Assembly (NCBI RefSeq): GCF_041514305.1
Contig: NZ_JBGMWH010000007.1
Span: 62,001-126,000, forward strand
DNA from: Salinarimonas chemoclinalis
GTDB taxonomy: Bacteria; Pseudomonadota; Alphaproteobacteria; Rhizobiales; Beijerinckiaceae
Length of the DNA: 64,000 nucleotides
Reading direction: 5' to 3'
Under the pieces are notes generated by a model. That model worked only from the letters and a program-made list of their open reading frames with translations, did no database searches and had not been told where the DNA came from. Positions 31,940 to 40,796 of this stretch are shown here, piece by piece (position 1 is the stretch's first letter; each line of letters begins with the position of its first letter). Made by a program: the position numbers and the translations under genes.

Positions 31940-32883
31940 TGGCGCAGGCCGACGGCTGGCCCGCGGGCCGCTGGACGCAGGAGCATCTCGCCGAGGGCGA
32001 GATGCACTGCCACCGCATCGACGCCACGCTGCACCGGGCGGGCTCCGGCCTGCAGACGATCGAGGTCGTCGAGACCGGCGGCTACGGCCGCGGCCTGTTC
32101 CTCGACGGGCGCGTGCAGCACGTCGAAGCGGACGAGTACATCTACAGCGAGGCGATCGTGCACCCGCCCGCGGTGATGCTCGGGGCGCGCTGCCGGCGCG
32201 TGCTCGTGGTCGGCGGCGGGCCGGGCGGGGTCGTGCGCGAGGCGCTGCGCCACCGCGGCGTGGAGAGCGTCGTCCAGGTCGAGATCGACGCCGCCGTGCT
32301 CGACCTGTGCCGGACCTGGTTCGCCCACGTCGCGCAGGGCTGCTACGACGATCCGCGGGTGGAGGTCGTCATCGCCGACATCCGCGACTTCGCCCGCCGC
32401 ACGGACCGGCGCTTCGATCTCGTCGTCAACGACATCAGCGAGCCGATGGAGGGCACGCCGGCGGCGGGCCTGTTCGAGGCGCCGATGCTCGACGCGCTCG
32501 CCTCGCTGCTGTCGCCGGAGGGGGTCTTCGTCACCTGGGCGGGGTCGGCCGGGCCGCGCTCGGACGACCTCGCGCGGGCGATCGACCGGGCGGTCTCGGA
32601 CCGGCTGCCGCACACGGCGCGCTGGCTCTGCCACCCGCAGGCCTACGGCACCTCCTGGCTCACGGTCGCGGGATCGCACGCGCCGCTCGACCCGTGGCGG
32701 CTGTCCGCCGCCGAGATAGACGCCTGGCTCGCCGCGCGGGTCGCGGGCGAGACGATGCTCTACGACGGCGAGACCCACGTCCACATGTTCAGCCTGCCCA
32801 AGGACGTCCGCCGCCGGCTCGCGACGCGCGACGCCGGCCCCGCCGTCCTGAAGGTCGGCCCCGCGACGGAGGCGGCGCGATGA
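31939..32883 (+). CDS. Spermidine-synthase-like aminopropyltransferase, first copy
   Basis: A 314-residue protein of the SpeE fold. The N-terminal beta part has LFLDGRVQHVEADEYIYSEA, with Gln60 and Tyr69 at the usual polyamine-site positions. The nucleotide loop is VVGGGPGGVVRE (92-97), the ribose acid pair lies in VEIDAAVLDLC (E115, D117), D147 is in IADIRDF and the catalytic-loop Asp is D165 in VNDISEPMEG, followed by AAGLFEAPM. The second Asp of the common D-x-x-D gatekeeper is Glu168. The C-terminus has YDGETHVHMFSLPKDVRR, a tail shared with the second SpeE-like protein. Probable 5'-aminopropyl or related alkyl transfer from a SAM derivative; substrate unknown. Its ATG shares one base with the upstream TGA. 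Confidence 0.82.
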   Translation: MAQADGWPAGRWTQEHLAEGEMHCHRIDATLHRAGSGLQTIEVVETGGYGRGLFLDGRVQHVEADEYIYSEAIVHPPAVMLGARCRRVLVVGGGPGGVVREALRHRGVESVVQVEIDAAVLDLCRTWFAHVAQGCYDDPRVEVVIADIRDFARRTDRRFDLVVNDISEPMEGTPAAGLFEAPMLDALASLLSPEGVFVTWAGSAGPRSDDLARAIDRAVSDRLPHTARWLCHPQAYGTSWLTVAGSHAPLDPWRLSAAEIDAWLAARVAGETMLYDGETHVHMFSLPKDVRRRLATRDAGPAVLKVGPATEAAR

Positions 32884-33752
32884 GCCCGGCGGACGCGACG
32901 GGCGGCCACGCCGCCGCCCCGGAGGACTTCGACGCGACGCGGCGTCTCTACGACGAGGCGATGGCGGGCAACACGATCATCCACGATCTCGTCTACCCGG
33001 AGGTCTTCGGCGCCGACGAGTATGTCGGCCAGTTCAGCGACAACAGCGCGAGCGAGCTCGCCGCGCTCGGCGCGGCGATGGCGCTGCCGGCGGGTGCGCG
33101 GGTGCTCGACGTCGGCTGCGGGCGCGGCGCGGTCGCCGCCTTCCTGGCCGAGCGCCTCGGCTGGCGGGTGACGGGCATCGACCTCGCGGGCGTCCCCCTC
33201 GCCGACGCGGAGCGCCGGCGCCGGACGCTCCCGCCGGAGCTGGCCGATCGGCTGGGTTTCGTGGCCGGCAACGTATACGACCACGCCTTCGACGCCCCCT
33301 TCGACGGGATCTACGGGACGGGCGCCTTCTGCCATTTCGAGGCCGACCGGCTGTTCGCCCGTGCCCGCGCGCTGCTGCGCCCGGGCGGGCGCATCGCCTT
33401 CATGGAGCGGGTGCGCATCGGCGCGATCGCGCCCGACGACTGGCACCGCCTGACGGTCGAATGGCGCTGCCCCTCCGTCTACACGATCGCGGAGTACGAG
33501 CGCGCGCTCGCCGCCGCCGGCTTCGCGGACGCGCGCGTCACCGACATGACGGAGACCTTCCGGACGTGGCAGGAACGCTCCGTCACCGTCCGCGAGGCGC
33601 TGGCGGAGGCGATCGTCGCGCGCACGTCGGAGGCCTACCACCGCACCGCGCTCGCGCACGCCCGCTACGAGGCGGACGTCACCCGTGCGGGCGGGCTCGG
33701 CTACGCGCTCGTCGTCGCCACGCGCGGTCCCGAGCCGGGGGACACGCCGTGA
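32880..33752 (+). CDS. Class I SAM-dependent methyltransferase
   Basis: A 290-residue methyltransferase of the UbiE/small-molecule type. Motif I is VLDVGCGRGAVA (75-86), the acidic motif II is TGIDLAG (D101), and FDGIYGTGAFCHF takes the position of motif IV. The N-terminal YDEAMAGNTIIHDLVYPEVFG and the late VEWRCPSVYTIAEYERAL may form the substrate lid. It resembles amine- or glycine/sarcosine-type methyltransferases only in a general way; the acceptor is unknown. The ATG overlaps the first SpeE-like gene's stop (ATGA), and its own TGA overlaps the GTG of the next gene, so it is translated in step with both SpeE-like proteins. Confidence 0.88.
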   Translation: MSPADATGGHAAAPEDFDATRRLYDEAMAGNTIIHDLVYPEVFGADEYVGQFSDNSASELAALGAAMALPAGARVLDVGCGRGAVAAFLAERLGWRVTGIDLAGVPLADAERRRRTLPPELADRLGFVAGNVYDHAFDAPFDGIYGTGAFCHFEADRLFARARALLRPGGRIAFMERVRIGAIAPDDWHRLTVEWRCPSVYTIAEYERALAAAGFADARVTDMTETFRTWQERSVTVREALAEAIVARTSEAYHRTALAHARYEADVTRAGGLGYALVVATRGPEPGDTP

Positions 33753-34681
33753 CCCGCCGTCTCCCGCAGCAGCTCGCGCCCGGCGAGACGCACGAGCACC
33801 GCGTCGACCGCGTGCTCGCGCACGGGCGCACCGCGATTCAGGGCTGGGAGCTGCTCGAGCTCGGGATCTACGGCCCCGCGCTCGTGCTCGACGGCGCGAT
33901 CCAGTCCACCGCGGGGGACGAGGCCTGTTACCACGAGGCCCTCCACATGCCCGCGCAGATGGCGCGTCCCGATGCGCGGCGCGTGCTCCTGATCGGCGGC
34001 GCCAACGGCGCCTCGCTGCCCCGCGTCCTGCTGTTGCCGGCGCTCGAGCACGTCACCCTCGTCGACGTCGACGCCGAACTGCACGCGGTCTCGCGCACGG
34101 CGCGGGCGGGCCTGCACGGCACCAGCCTCGAGGACCCGCGCCTCGACCTCGTCTTCGGCGCGCCGGACGCGGAGGTCGCGGCGCTCGCCGCCGCCGGCGC
34201 GCGTTTCGACCTCGTGATCGCCGACACACCGGATGCCACCGAGGGGAGCTATTCCGCGCGCCTCTTCGCGGCCGAGCGGATCGGCGCGATCCGCGACCTG
34301 CTCGCGCCCGGCGGGCTGTTCGTGACGCAGGCGGGGCAGGCCCACCCCCTCGCCTGCGGCTTCACCGCGCGGGTGCTGGCGACCCTGCGCGGCGCCTTCG
34401 CGGACGTCGCGCTCTACACCCACAACGTCCCGAGCTTCGGCACGCCGTGGTGCTTCGCGATCGCGGGCGGGGACCTCTCGGCCCTGCACGCCCTCGAGCC
34501 GGCCACGATCGAAGCGCGCCTCGCCCGGCTTCCCGCGGGCGCCCTCGTCGCCTACGACGGGGAGACCCACCGTCACATGCTCGCGCTGCCGCGCGCCCTG
34601 CGCGAGGCGCTCGCGCGCGCGGCGCCGACGGCCGAGCCGATCCGACTCGACGCGCCCGCGCACGTCGTCGTCGCGGGCTGA
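33749..34681 (+). CDS. Spermidine-synthase-like protein, second copy (divergent)
   Basis: A 310-residue SpeE-fold protein starting at a GTG that overlaps the methyltransferase stop (GTGA). The nucleotide loop is LLIGGANGASLPRV instead of GGGxGG, with LVDVDAELHAVSR as the acidic strand (D106, D108). The catalytic segment VIADTPDATEGSYSARLF keeps both D159 and D162. The C-terminal YDGETHRHMLALPRALREAL mirrors the first copy, so the two are paralogues that have diverged rather than a recent duplication. An extended LLELGIYGPALVLDGAIQST forms the N-terminal polyamine-side strand. It may act after, or in a heterodimer with, the first copy (inference). Substrate unknown. Confidence 0.8.
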   Translation: MTRRLPQQLAPGETHEHRVDRVLAHGRTAIQGWELLELGIYGPALVLDGAIQSTAGDEACYHEALHMPAQMARPDARRVLLIGGANGASLPRVLLLPALEHVTLVDVDAELHAVSRTARAGLHGTSLEDPRLDLVFGAPDAEVAALAAAGARFDLVIADTPDATEGSYSARLFAAERIGAIRDLLAPGGLFVTQAGQAHPLACGFTARVLATLRGAFADVALYTHNVPSFGTPWCFAIAGGDLSALHALEPATIEARLARLPAGALVAYDGETHRHMLALPRALREALARAAPTAEPIRLDAPAHVVVAG

Positions 34682-34708
34682 GCCCCGCGGCGCGCGCCAC
34701 CCGACCCA

Positions 34709-35686
34709 ATGAGCCCGATCACCCCCATGTCCATTCCCGTCGCGTTGCTGCTCGGCATCCTGGTCAACTGCATCTGGGGCTTCGCCTTCCTCGTCCCCCA
34801 CCTGCTCTCGCAGGTCGACCCGGTGCTGCTCACGCTCGGCCGCTACCTCTGCTATGGCGCCGTCTCCGCCGTGATCCTCGCGACCTGGCGCGGGGCGAGC
34901 CTCGGCTTCATGACGCGGGCGGACTGGCGCATGGCGCTCGCCCTCGCCTTCACCGGCAACGTCGGCTACTACGCCCTCGTCGTGGTCGCGATCCAGCTCG
35001 GCGGCGTGCCGATCGCCGCGCTCGTGATCGGCACGCTGCCGGTGACGATGGCGGTGATCGGCAACCTCGCGCAGCGCGAGTTCCCGTTCCGCGTCCTCCT
35101 GCCGTCGATCGCTCTGATCCTGTCGGGGCTCGTCCTGCTCAACGGCCACGCGCTGACCCGCGCGGACGACGACGTCGCCGCCGCGCGCACCGCCTGGGGC
35201 CTCCTCGCGGCGATCGGCGCGCTCTGCCTGTGGACCTGGTACGGCATCCGCAACGCGCAATACATGAAGGCGCACCGCCACATCGACGCGAACGCCTGGT
35301 CGGTGGCGATCGGGCTCGCCACGGCGGGGCTCTCGCTCGCGGCCCTGCCCCTCGTCCTCGCCGCGCACGCCGTGGTGCCGGCGGTCGATCTCGCCGTGCT
35401 CGACGACGCGCGCCTGCTCGCCGCGCTGGTCGCCGCGAGCCTGTTCCTCGGGATCGTGGTCTCGTGGCTGGCCACCGTGCTGTGGAACCGGGTGGCCCGG
35501 GTCCTGCCGGTCGCCATGGCCGGGCAGCTCGTCGTGTTCGAGACGCTGTCGAGCCTCGTCTACGCCTTCGTGGCGGACGGGCGCTGGCCCCAGCCCGTCG
35601 AGTTCGGGAGCGCCGCGCTGATCCTCGGGGGCGTGGTGTTCGGCATCCGCGCCACCCTGCGCCGCGGCGACCTCGCGGCCGCCTGA
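34709..35686 (+). CDS. EamA/DMT-superfamily transporter, likely exporter of the cluster's product
   Basis: A 325-residue inner-membrane protein with about ten transmembrane helices in two EamA repeats: first ILVNCIWGFAFLVPHLL to ILSGLVLLNGHAL, second GLLAAIGALCLWTWYGIRN to ALILGGVVFGIRA. Members of this family export amino acids, nucleosides and metallophores such as pseudopaline. It begins 27 bases after the second SpeE-like gene on the same strand and closes the five-gene cluster, so export of the product, or import of a precursor, is the simplest inference. Met7 (MSIPVALLL) is an alternative start. The next gene is convergent. Confidence 0.85.
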   Translation: MSPITPMSIPVALLLGILVNCIWGFAFLVPHLLSQVDPVLLTLGRYLCYGAVSAVILATWRGASLGFMTRADWRMALALAFTGNVGYYALVVVAIQLGGVPIAALVIGTLPVTMAVIGNLAQREFPFRVLLPSIALILSGLVLLNGHALTRADDDVAAARTAWGLLAAIGALCLWTWYGIRNAQYMKAHRHIDANAWSVAIGLATAGLSLAALPLVLAAHAVVPAVDLAVLDDARLLAALVAASLFLGIVVSWLATVLWNRVARVLPVAMAGQLVVFETLSSLVYAFVADGRWPQPVEFGSAALILGGVVFGIRATLRRGDLAAA

Positions 35687-35708
35687 GACTGTCGCTCGGC
35701 CGCGCCCC

Positions 35709-36074
35709 TCAGCGGCGCCCCTCGACGAGCAGCGCGCCGACGAGCGCGAAGCCCGCGACCCACAGCATCCACGAGCCGAAGACCTTGTCGAGGGCCGGAT
35801 CGAGGGCGGGGAAGAACACCGCGAAGTGCGAGGCCACCGCCGCCATGACGAGCAGGAGCGGCACGAGGATCAGCGCGGCCGCGCGCACGGCCCGCGCCCG
35901 CGGACGCCCGGCGAGCCATGGCGCCGCCAGCCCGATCGCGAGCCCGAGCACGCCGCCGGCGACGAAGTTCGCCTGGAAGGCCTCCGTCGTATCGAGGAAG
36001 AAGAGGTGGCCCGCGTAGTGGAAGAGGGCGAAGAGGGCGGCGGTGACGAGGAGGCCGAGGAGGAGGGGGCGCAT
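35709..36074 (-). CDS. Small four-helix membrane protein of unknown function
   Basis: A 121-residue protein with about four hydrophobic helices: LLLGLLVTAALFALFHYAGH, then NFVAGGVLGLAIGLAAPWLA, ALILVPLLLVMAAVASHFAV and SWMLWVAGFALVGALLVEG. There is a short Arg-rich cytoplasmic loop (GRPRARAVRA) between helices 2 and 3. I do not recognise a named family. The ATG at 36074 is chosen; a TTG six codons upstream is the other option, and neither has a strong ribosome site. It converges on the EamA transporter gene and follows the lower-GC module on the same strand, where the base composition changes. Confidence 0.65.
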   Translation of the reverse strand: MRPLLLGLLVTAALFALFHYAGHLFFLDTTEAFQANFVAGGVLGLAIGLAAPWLAGRPRARAVRAAALILVPLLLVMAAVASHFAVFFPALDPALDKVFGSWMLWVAGFALVGALLVEGRR

Positions 36075-36088
36075 GGGGGCGATACAAA

Positions 36089-36901
36089 TCAAATGCTGCT
36101 CTTCTTTGGAATTCGAAGGCTACGTCGCATAAGTTCTATGGATTCGCGTTCGTCCATTCGAAAAATCGGCATCACGACACCTCTGTTTTGAGCCCGCTGG
36201 TAATGTCGAGAGCTGATAATTTTCGGGTTCTGATTTTCCAAGAGAGCAATGACCTCCAGATCGTTGCGTTCGAGCCGCATCAATTCAAGGCGTAGAAGAA
36301 GCGCCTCATTCAACTTTTCGTTGGAACTGACGAGGTACACTGCTCCGACACTCGATTGAGCAAGCGAGGCGTTCGGCCTGATCACGATATCTGCAGGAAA
36401 ATCATGAAGTTCATCGTTAACTGGCACGTTTTGATCGATGTTGGCTGCATGTCCCATCAGTTCCTTAACAGCGATGAGTGCATCCTCGCGGAATGTCGAT
36501 CGAACGAAATTTCTGGTCAGAAGCTCGAGATCGCGCACCCTGATGAGACCGGACAGAAAACGCACGCATCTCTGACCCACCTGATCTGACAGAAATGGAA
36601 GCGTCCGAATTTCATACGTTTCTCTATCCCAGTAGGCACCGCAGCCGTCGAGGATCGAATCAAGCAATTGACCTCTCGTCCCTTGGTCGATGGCGATGTC
36701 GCTGGCGACGAGGTGCGAAAGATAAGAACCGTCGTCCTCCAAGGAGGCAAGATCTTCGTCGAAGGACAGGAAGAAGCCGATACGATCGCCAGAATCGTCA
36801 GCAAACGTCGAACCCACAGCAAAGCCGGATGCGGTCGGCGTAACTGTGAAGCCCGTGCAAAAGGTTTTGCAGAGCATCTCTTGAAGTTCTTCAGGGTGCA
36901 T
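36089..36901 (-). CDS. DUF1828-domain protein of a lower-GC two-gene module
   Basis: A 270-residue soluble protein. The N-terminal half matches what I know of DUF1828: LCKTFCTGFTVTPTASGFAV, DSGDRIGFFLSFD, LEDDGSYLSHLVASDI, and GCGAYWDRETYEIRTLPF. The C-terminal half (ADIVIRPNASLAQSSVGAVY, LENQNPKIIS) resembles the DUF1829 partner domain. No catalytic motif is obvious. The ATG at 36901 is chosen because DUF1828 begins there and AGGGGAG lies upstream; the frame runs further 5' only because it overlaps the neighbour. The start lies 11 bases inside the upstream hypothetical gene, implying coupling. Codon and base use are clearly less GC-rich than in the flanking genes, suggesting transfer. Confidence 0.7.
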   Translation of the reverse strand: MHPEELQEMLCKTFCTGFTVTPTASGFAVGSTFADDSGDRIGFFLSFDEDLASLEDDGSYLSHLVASDIAIDQGTRGQLLDSILDGCGAYWDRETYEIRTLPFLSDQVGQRCVRFLSGLIRVRDLELLTRNFVRSTFREDALIAVKELMGHAANIDQNVPVNDELHDFPADIVIRPNASLAQSSVGAVYLVSSNEKLNEALLLRLELMRLERNDLEVIALLENQNPKIISSRHYQRAQNRGVVMPIFRMDERESIELMRRSLRIPKKSSI

Positions 36902-37376
36902 CGAGGTCCAAGCTCCCCTGCTGTCCGTCGTGCATTCTGAAAAAACCTCGCGCAGCCCGCCAGAAAGACGTGAGAGTCCATGCGCTCGTTCGTCTGTGCC
37001 TATGGCCTCCCGGAGGAAAACGTTCCAATCCACCAAAGCTCGTCGGCCCGGTCTCGACGCCGCTTCGCAGACAATCGGCGCGCGCGTGAACGCCAGGATG
37101 GTCACTGTGGTACTCGAAACGGCACACCACCGATGCGCCTTGTCCATCGATCAGGATAAGTGAAGCCTTGAAGTTGCCCCGGCGAGGATTGCACTCCGAC
37201 AAGAGCACGAAGTCGCGATCTACGGATCGCGCGCGAACCGATCTCCACTGCCAACCGGCTCGCATCGGCTTCGTTCGTGCGTAGATTGCCGAGTGCTTCG
37301 GGGGCAGGTCTGTCGCGCTCCAACCCGTGTCCGACACCGAGTCTTTTCGCTCGCGGATCAATTCCCTGACACGCAT
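36891..37376 (-). CDS. Conserved hypothetical protein coupled to the DUF1828 gene
   Basis: A 161-residue protein without signal peptide or membrane helices. Coding character is supported by two conserved-looking blocks: VVCRFEYHSDHPGVHARADC, and HRHRRTSAWTLTSFWRAARG followed by FFRM near the C-terminus, with an earlier FVLLSECNPRRGNFKASLI. The histidine-rich middle could bind metal or nucleic acid, but I cannot name a family. It overlaps the DUF1828 start by 11 bases and has the same lower-GC composition, so the two probably form one horizontally acquired unit. The start ATG at 37376 has a G-rich leader but no classical ribosome site. Confidence 0.6.
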   Translation of the reverse strand: MRVRELIRERKDSVSDTGWSATDLPPKHSAIYARTKPMRAGWQWRSVRARSVDRDFVLLSECNPRRGNFKASLILIDGQGASVVCRFEYHSDHPGVHARADCLRSGVETGPTSFGGLERFPPGGHRHRRTSAWTLTSFWRAARGFFRMHDGQQGSLDLDAP

Positions 37377-37464
37377 CCCCCGCCCCTGGTCAGCAGGCTA
37401 CCCACGCGCCATCTTCAATTGTTCCCGCCATATTGACAAGCGCCGATCGACCCGGATCCTCTGA

Positions 37465-38754
<1,290 letters not shown>

Positions 38755-38838
38755 CGATTGTCTCTTCCCACATGCGGGTGCGCGGCTGCGCACGGAGAAA
38801 CTGGGGCGGATGGTTGAAGGAAAGGTAACACGACCGTG

Positions 38839-39021
38839 TCAATTTTCGGACGGCGACCGCGGGCAGGGCTCCGGGCAGGGCTCCGGATCCGGCGCGGCCG
38901 GCGCGCCCGCGTCCTGCCGCGCGGCGTCGCCCGTCGCGCGGACGCGGCTCTGCGCCTTGCGGCGCTTGAGATTCTCGCGCAGCGCCGCCTTGAGGCGCCG
39001 GGCGCGCTCGTCGTCGGCCAT
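38839..39021 (-). CDS. Small basic protein upstream of murA
   Basis: A 60-residue protein with a strongly basic amphipathic N-terminal helix (ERARRLKAALRENLKRRKAQ) followed by a disordered Ala/Pro/Glu tail containing a short PEPCPEPCP duplication. Proteins of this form with an ALRENLKRRKAQ core are, in my recollection, common in Hyphomicrobiales and annotated only as hypothetical. The ATG at 39021 is preferred to the one at 39027 because AAAGG is then correctly spaced. It is divergent from hemA and shares its regulatory region, including the FixK/FnrL-type box. Confidence 0.65.
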   Translation of the reverse strand: MADDERARRLKAALRENLKRRKAQSRVRATGDAARQDAGAPAAPDPEPCPEPCPRSPSEN

Positions 39022-39132
39022 GCCCATCCTTTCGTCGGCGGCGCATCCCGCGGGCGGGTCCGCCGGGGTCTGTCACGGCGCCGCACCCGTCCTGCATCCG
39101 CCGGCCCTGCGGCTATATTCGCTCTGGACCAT

Positions 39133-39146
39133 TTGATCAACGTCAA
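39133..39146. promoter_or_regulatory. FnrL/FixK-type anaerobox upstream of hemA
   Basis: TTGATCAACGTCAA fits the TTGA-N6-TCAA core recognised by FNR/FixK/FnrL regulators, with one mismatch to the strict TTGAT-N4-ATCAA palindrome. It lies 75 bases before the hemA ATG. Oxygen-dependent control of alphaproteobacterial hemA by FnrL/FixK is established in Rhodobacter and rhizobia, which supports the assignment; binding here is inferred. Confidence 0.7.
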
Positions 39147-39220
39147 GGCAGATGGCCGAGAAACGAGGCTCAATCGTGCCGGCTCGCATCCCCCGCGTCC
39201 GTTCGTCCCCCGGTGAGATC

Positions 39221-40450
39221 ATGGACTACACGCACTATTTCGAGAGCGCCGTCGCCTCCCTGAAGTCCGAGCGTCGCTACCGCGTCTTCGCGGACCTCGA
39301 GCGCATCGCCGGCCGCTTCCCGCGCGCGACCTGGCACGGCGCGCCGGGTGGCCCGCGCGAGATCACCGTGTGGTGCTCCAACGACTATCTCGGCATGGGC
39401 CAGCATCCCGACGTGATCGCGGCGATGGCGGACACGGCGCGGCGCTGCGGCACGGGTGCGGGCGGCACCCGCAACATCTCCGGCACGAGCCACCCCATCG
39501 TCGGCCTCGAGCGCGAGCTCGCCGACCTCCACGGCAAGGAGGCGGCCCTCGTCTTCACCTCGGGCTACGTCTCGAACCAGACCGGCATCGCCACGATCGC
39601 GAGGCTCATCCCGAACTGCCTGATCCTCTCGGACGCGCTCAACCACAATTCGATGATCGAGGGCGTACGCGGGTCGGGCTGCGAGAAGAGGATCTGGCGC
39701 CACAACGACCTCGCCCACCTCGAGCAGCTCCTGCGCGAGGCCGGGGACCGCCCGAAGCTGATCGTCTTCGAGAGCGTCTACTCGATGGACGGCGACGTCG
39801 CCCCGATCGGCCGCGTCTGCGACCTCGCGGAGCGCCACGGCGCCATGACCTATCTCGACGAGGTGCACGCGGTGGGCATGTACGGCCCCCGCGGCGCAGG
39901 CATCGCCGAGCGCGACGGGGTAATGGGCCGCGTCGACGTGATCGAGGGCACGCTCGGCAAGGCCTACGGCGTGCTGGGCGGCTACATCGCCGGGCGCGGC
40001 GCCGTGATCGACGCCGTGCGCTCCTACGCGCAGGGCTTCATCTTCACCACCGCGCTGCCGCCGGCGATCTGCGCCGCGGCCGCGACCTCCGTGCGCCACC
40101 TCAAGCAGTCGCGTGCCGAGCGCGAGGGCCAGCAGCGCCAGGCGGCGCGCACCAAGGCGGTTCTCGTCGAGGCCGGCCTGCCGGTAATGCCGACGCCCAC
40201 CCACATCGTCCCGGTGATGGTGCGCGACGCCGAGGCCTGCAAGGCCGCCTCCGACCGGCTGCTGGAGCGCCACGGCATCTACATCCAGCCGATCAACTAC
40301 CCCACCGTCCCGCGCGGCACGGAACGCCTGCGCATCACGCCCACCCCGCTCCACGCCGAGGCCGACATCCGCCACCTGCGCGACGCGCTCGTCGAGGTCT
40401 GGTCGGCGCTGGGCCTGCCCTTCGAGATGCGGGCGCAGGCGGCGGAATAG
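39221..40450 (+). CDS. hemA: 5-aminolevulinate synthase (C4 pathway)
   Basis: A 409-residue PLP enzyme condensing glycine with succinyl-CoA to 5-aminolevulinate, the first step of tetrapyrrole synthesis in alphaproteobacteria. The Schiff-base lysine is K247 in EGTLGKAYGVLGGYIAG. WCSNDYLGMGQHP, GTGAGGTRNISGT and the PLP-binding YLDEVHAVGMYGPRG are canonical. The start MDYTHYFESAV at 39221 gives the usual family length; the frame runs 23 codons further upstream but would overlap the regulatory region. GGTGAG precedes the ATG. Expression is probably oxygen-responsive through the box at 39133. Confidence 0.97.
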   Translation: MDYTHYFESAVASLKSERRYRVFADLERIAGRFPRATWHGAPGGPREITVWCSNDYLGMGQHPDVIAAMADTARRCGTGAGGTRNISGTSHPIVGLERELADLHGKEAALVFTSGYVSNQTGIATIARLIPNCLILSDALNHNSMIEGVRGSGCEKRIWRHNDLAHLEQLLREAGDRPKLIVFESVYSMDGDVAPIGRVCDLAERHGAMTYLDEVHAVGMYGPRGAGIAERDGVMGRVDVIEGTLGKAYGVLGGYIAGRGAVIDAVRSYAQGFIFTTALPPAICAAAATSVRHLKQSRAEREGQQRQAARTKAVLVEAGLPVMPTPTHIVPVMVRDAEACKAASDRLLERHGIYIQPINYPTVPRGTERLRITPTPLHAEADIRHLRDALVEVWSALGLPFEMRAQAAE

Positions 40451-40451
40451 C

Positions 40452-40486
40452 GGGTTCGGGCGGGGGTTCGGGCCTGGGTTCGGGCC
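40452..40486 (+). repeat. Three 12-bp-period copies of GGGTTCGGGC after hemA
   Basis: GGGTTCGGGC occurs at 40452, 40464 and 40476, a 12-base period, immediately after the hemA stop. It is a small GC-rich minisatellite with no coding or hairpin role that I can see; slippage variation between strains is likely. Confidence 0.8.
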
Positions 40487-40588
40487 TACCGGGCGAACGA
40501 CGTTTTTGCGCCTTGCGTCCCCGACCGCGATCCTCTATGCACCCCACGATGCTGCCGCGCTCCCTCCGGGAGCGCACGCGCCGCGTCC

Positions 40589-40663
<75 letters not shown>

Positions 40664-40796
40664 GCCGCTGGCCACCGCTCGGGCGGGGACGCGCCGGCCT
40701 GCGAGCTTCTCCTTCCGCCCGTCCCGCGAAGCGGGCGTTCCGATCACCGACCGCGCCGCGGACATCTCAGCGACCCGAGGTGCCGTGGAACCCGGC

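Noticed and set aside
36089..37147. 352-residue version of the DUF1828 protein
   Set aside because: The extra N-terminus is the overlapping hypothetical gene in another frame; the domain and a ribosome site place the start at 36901.
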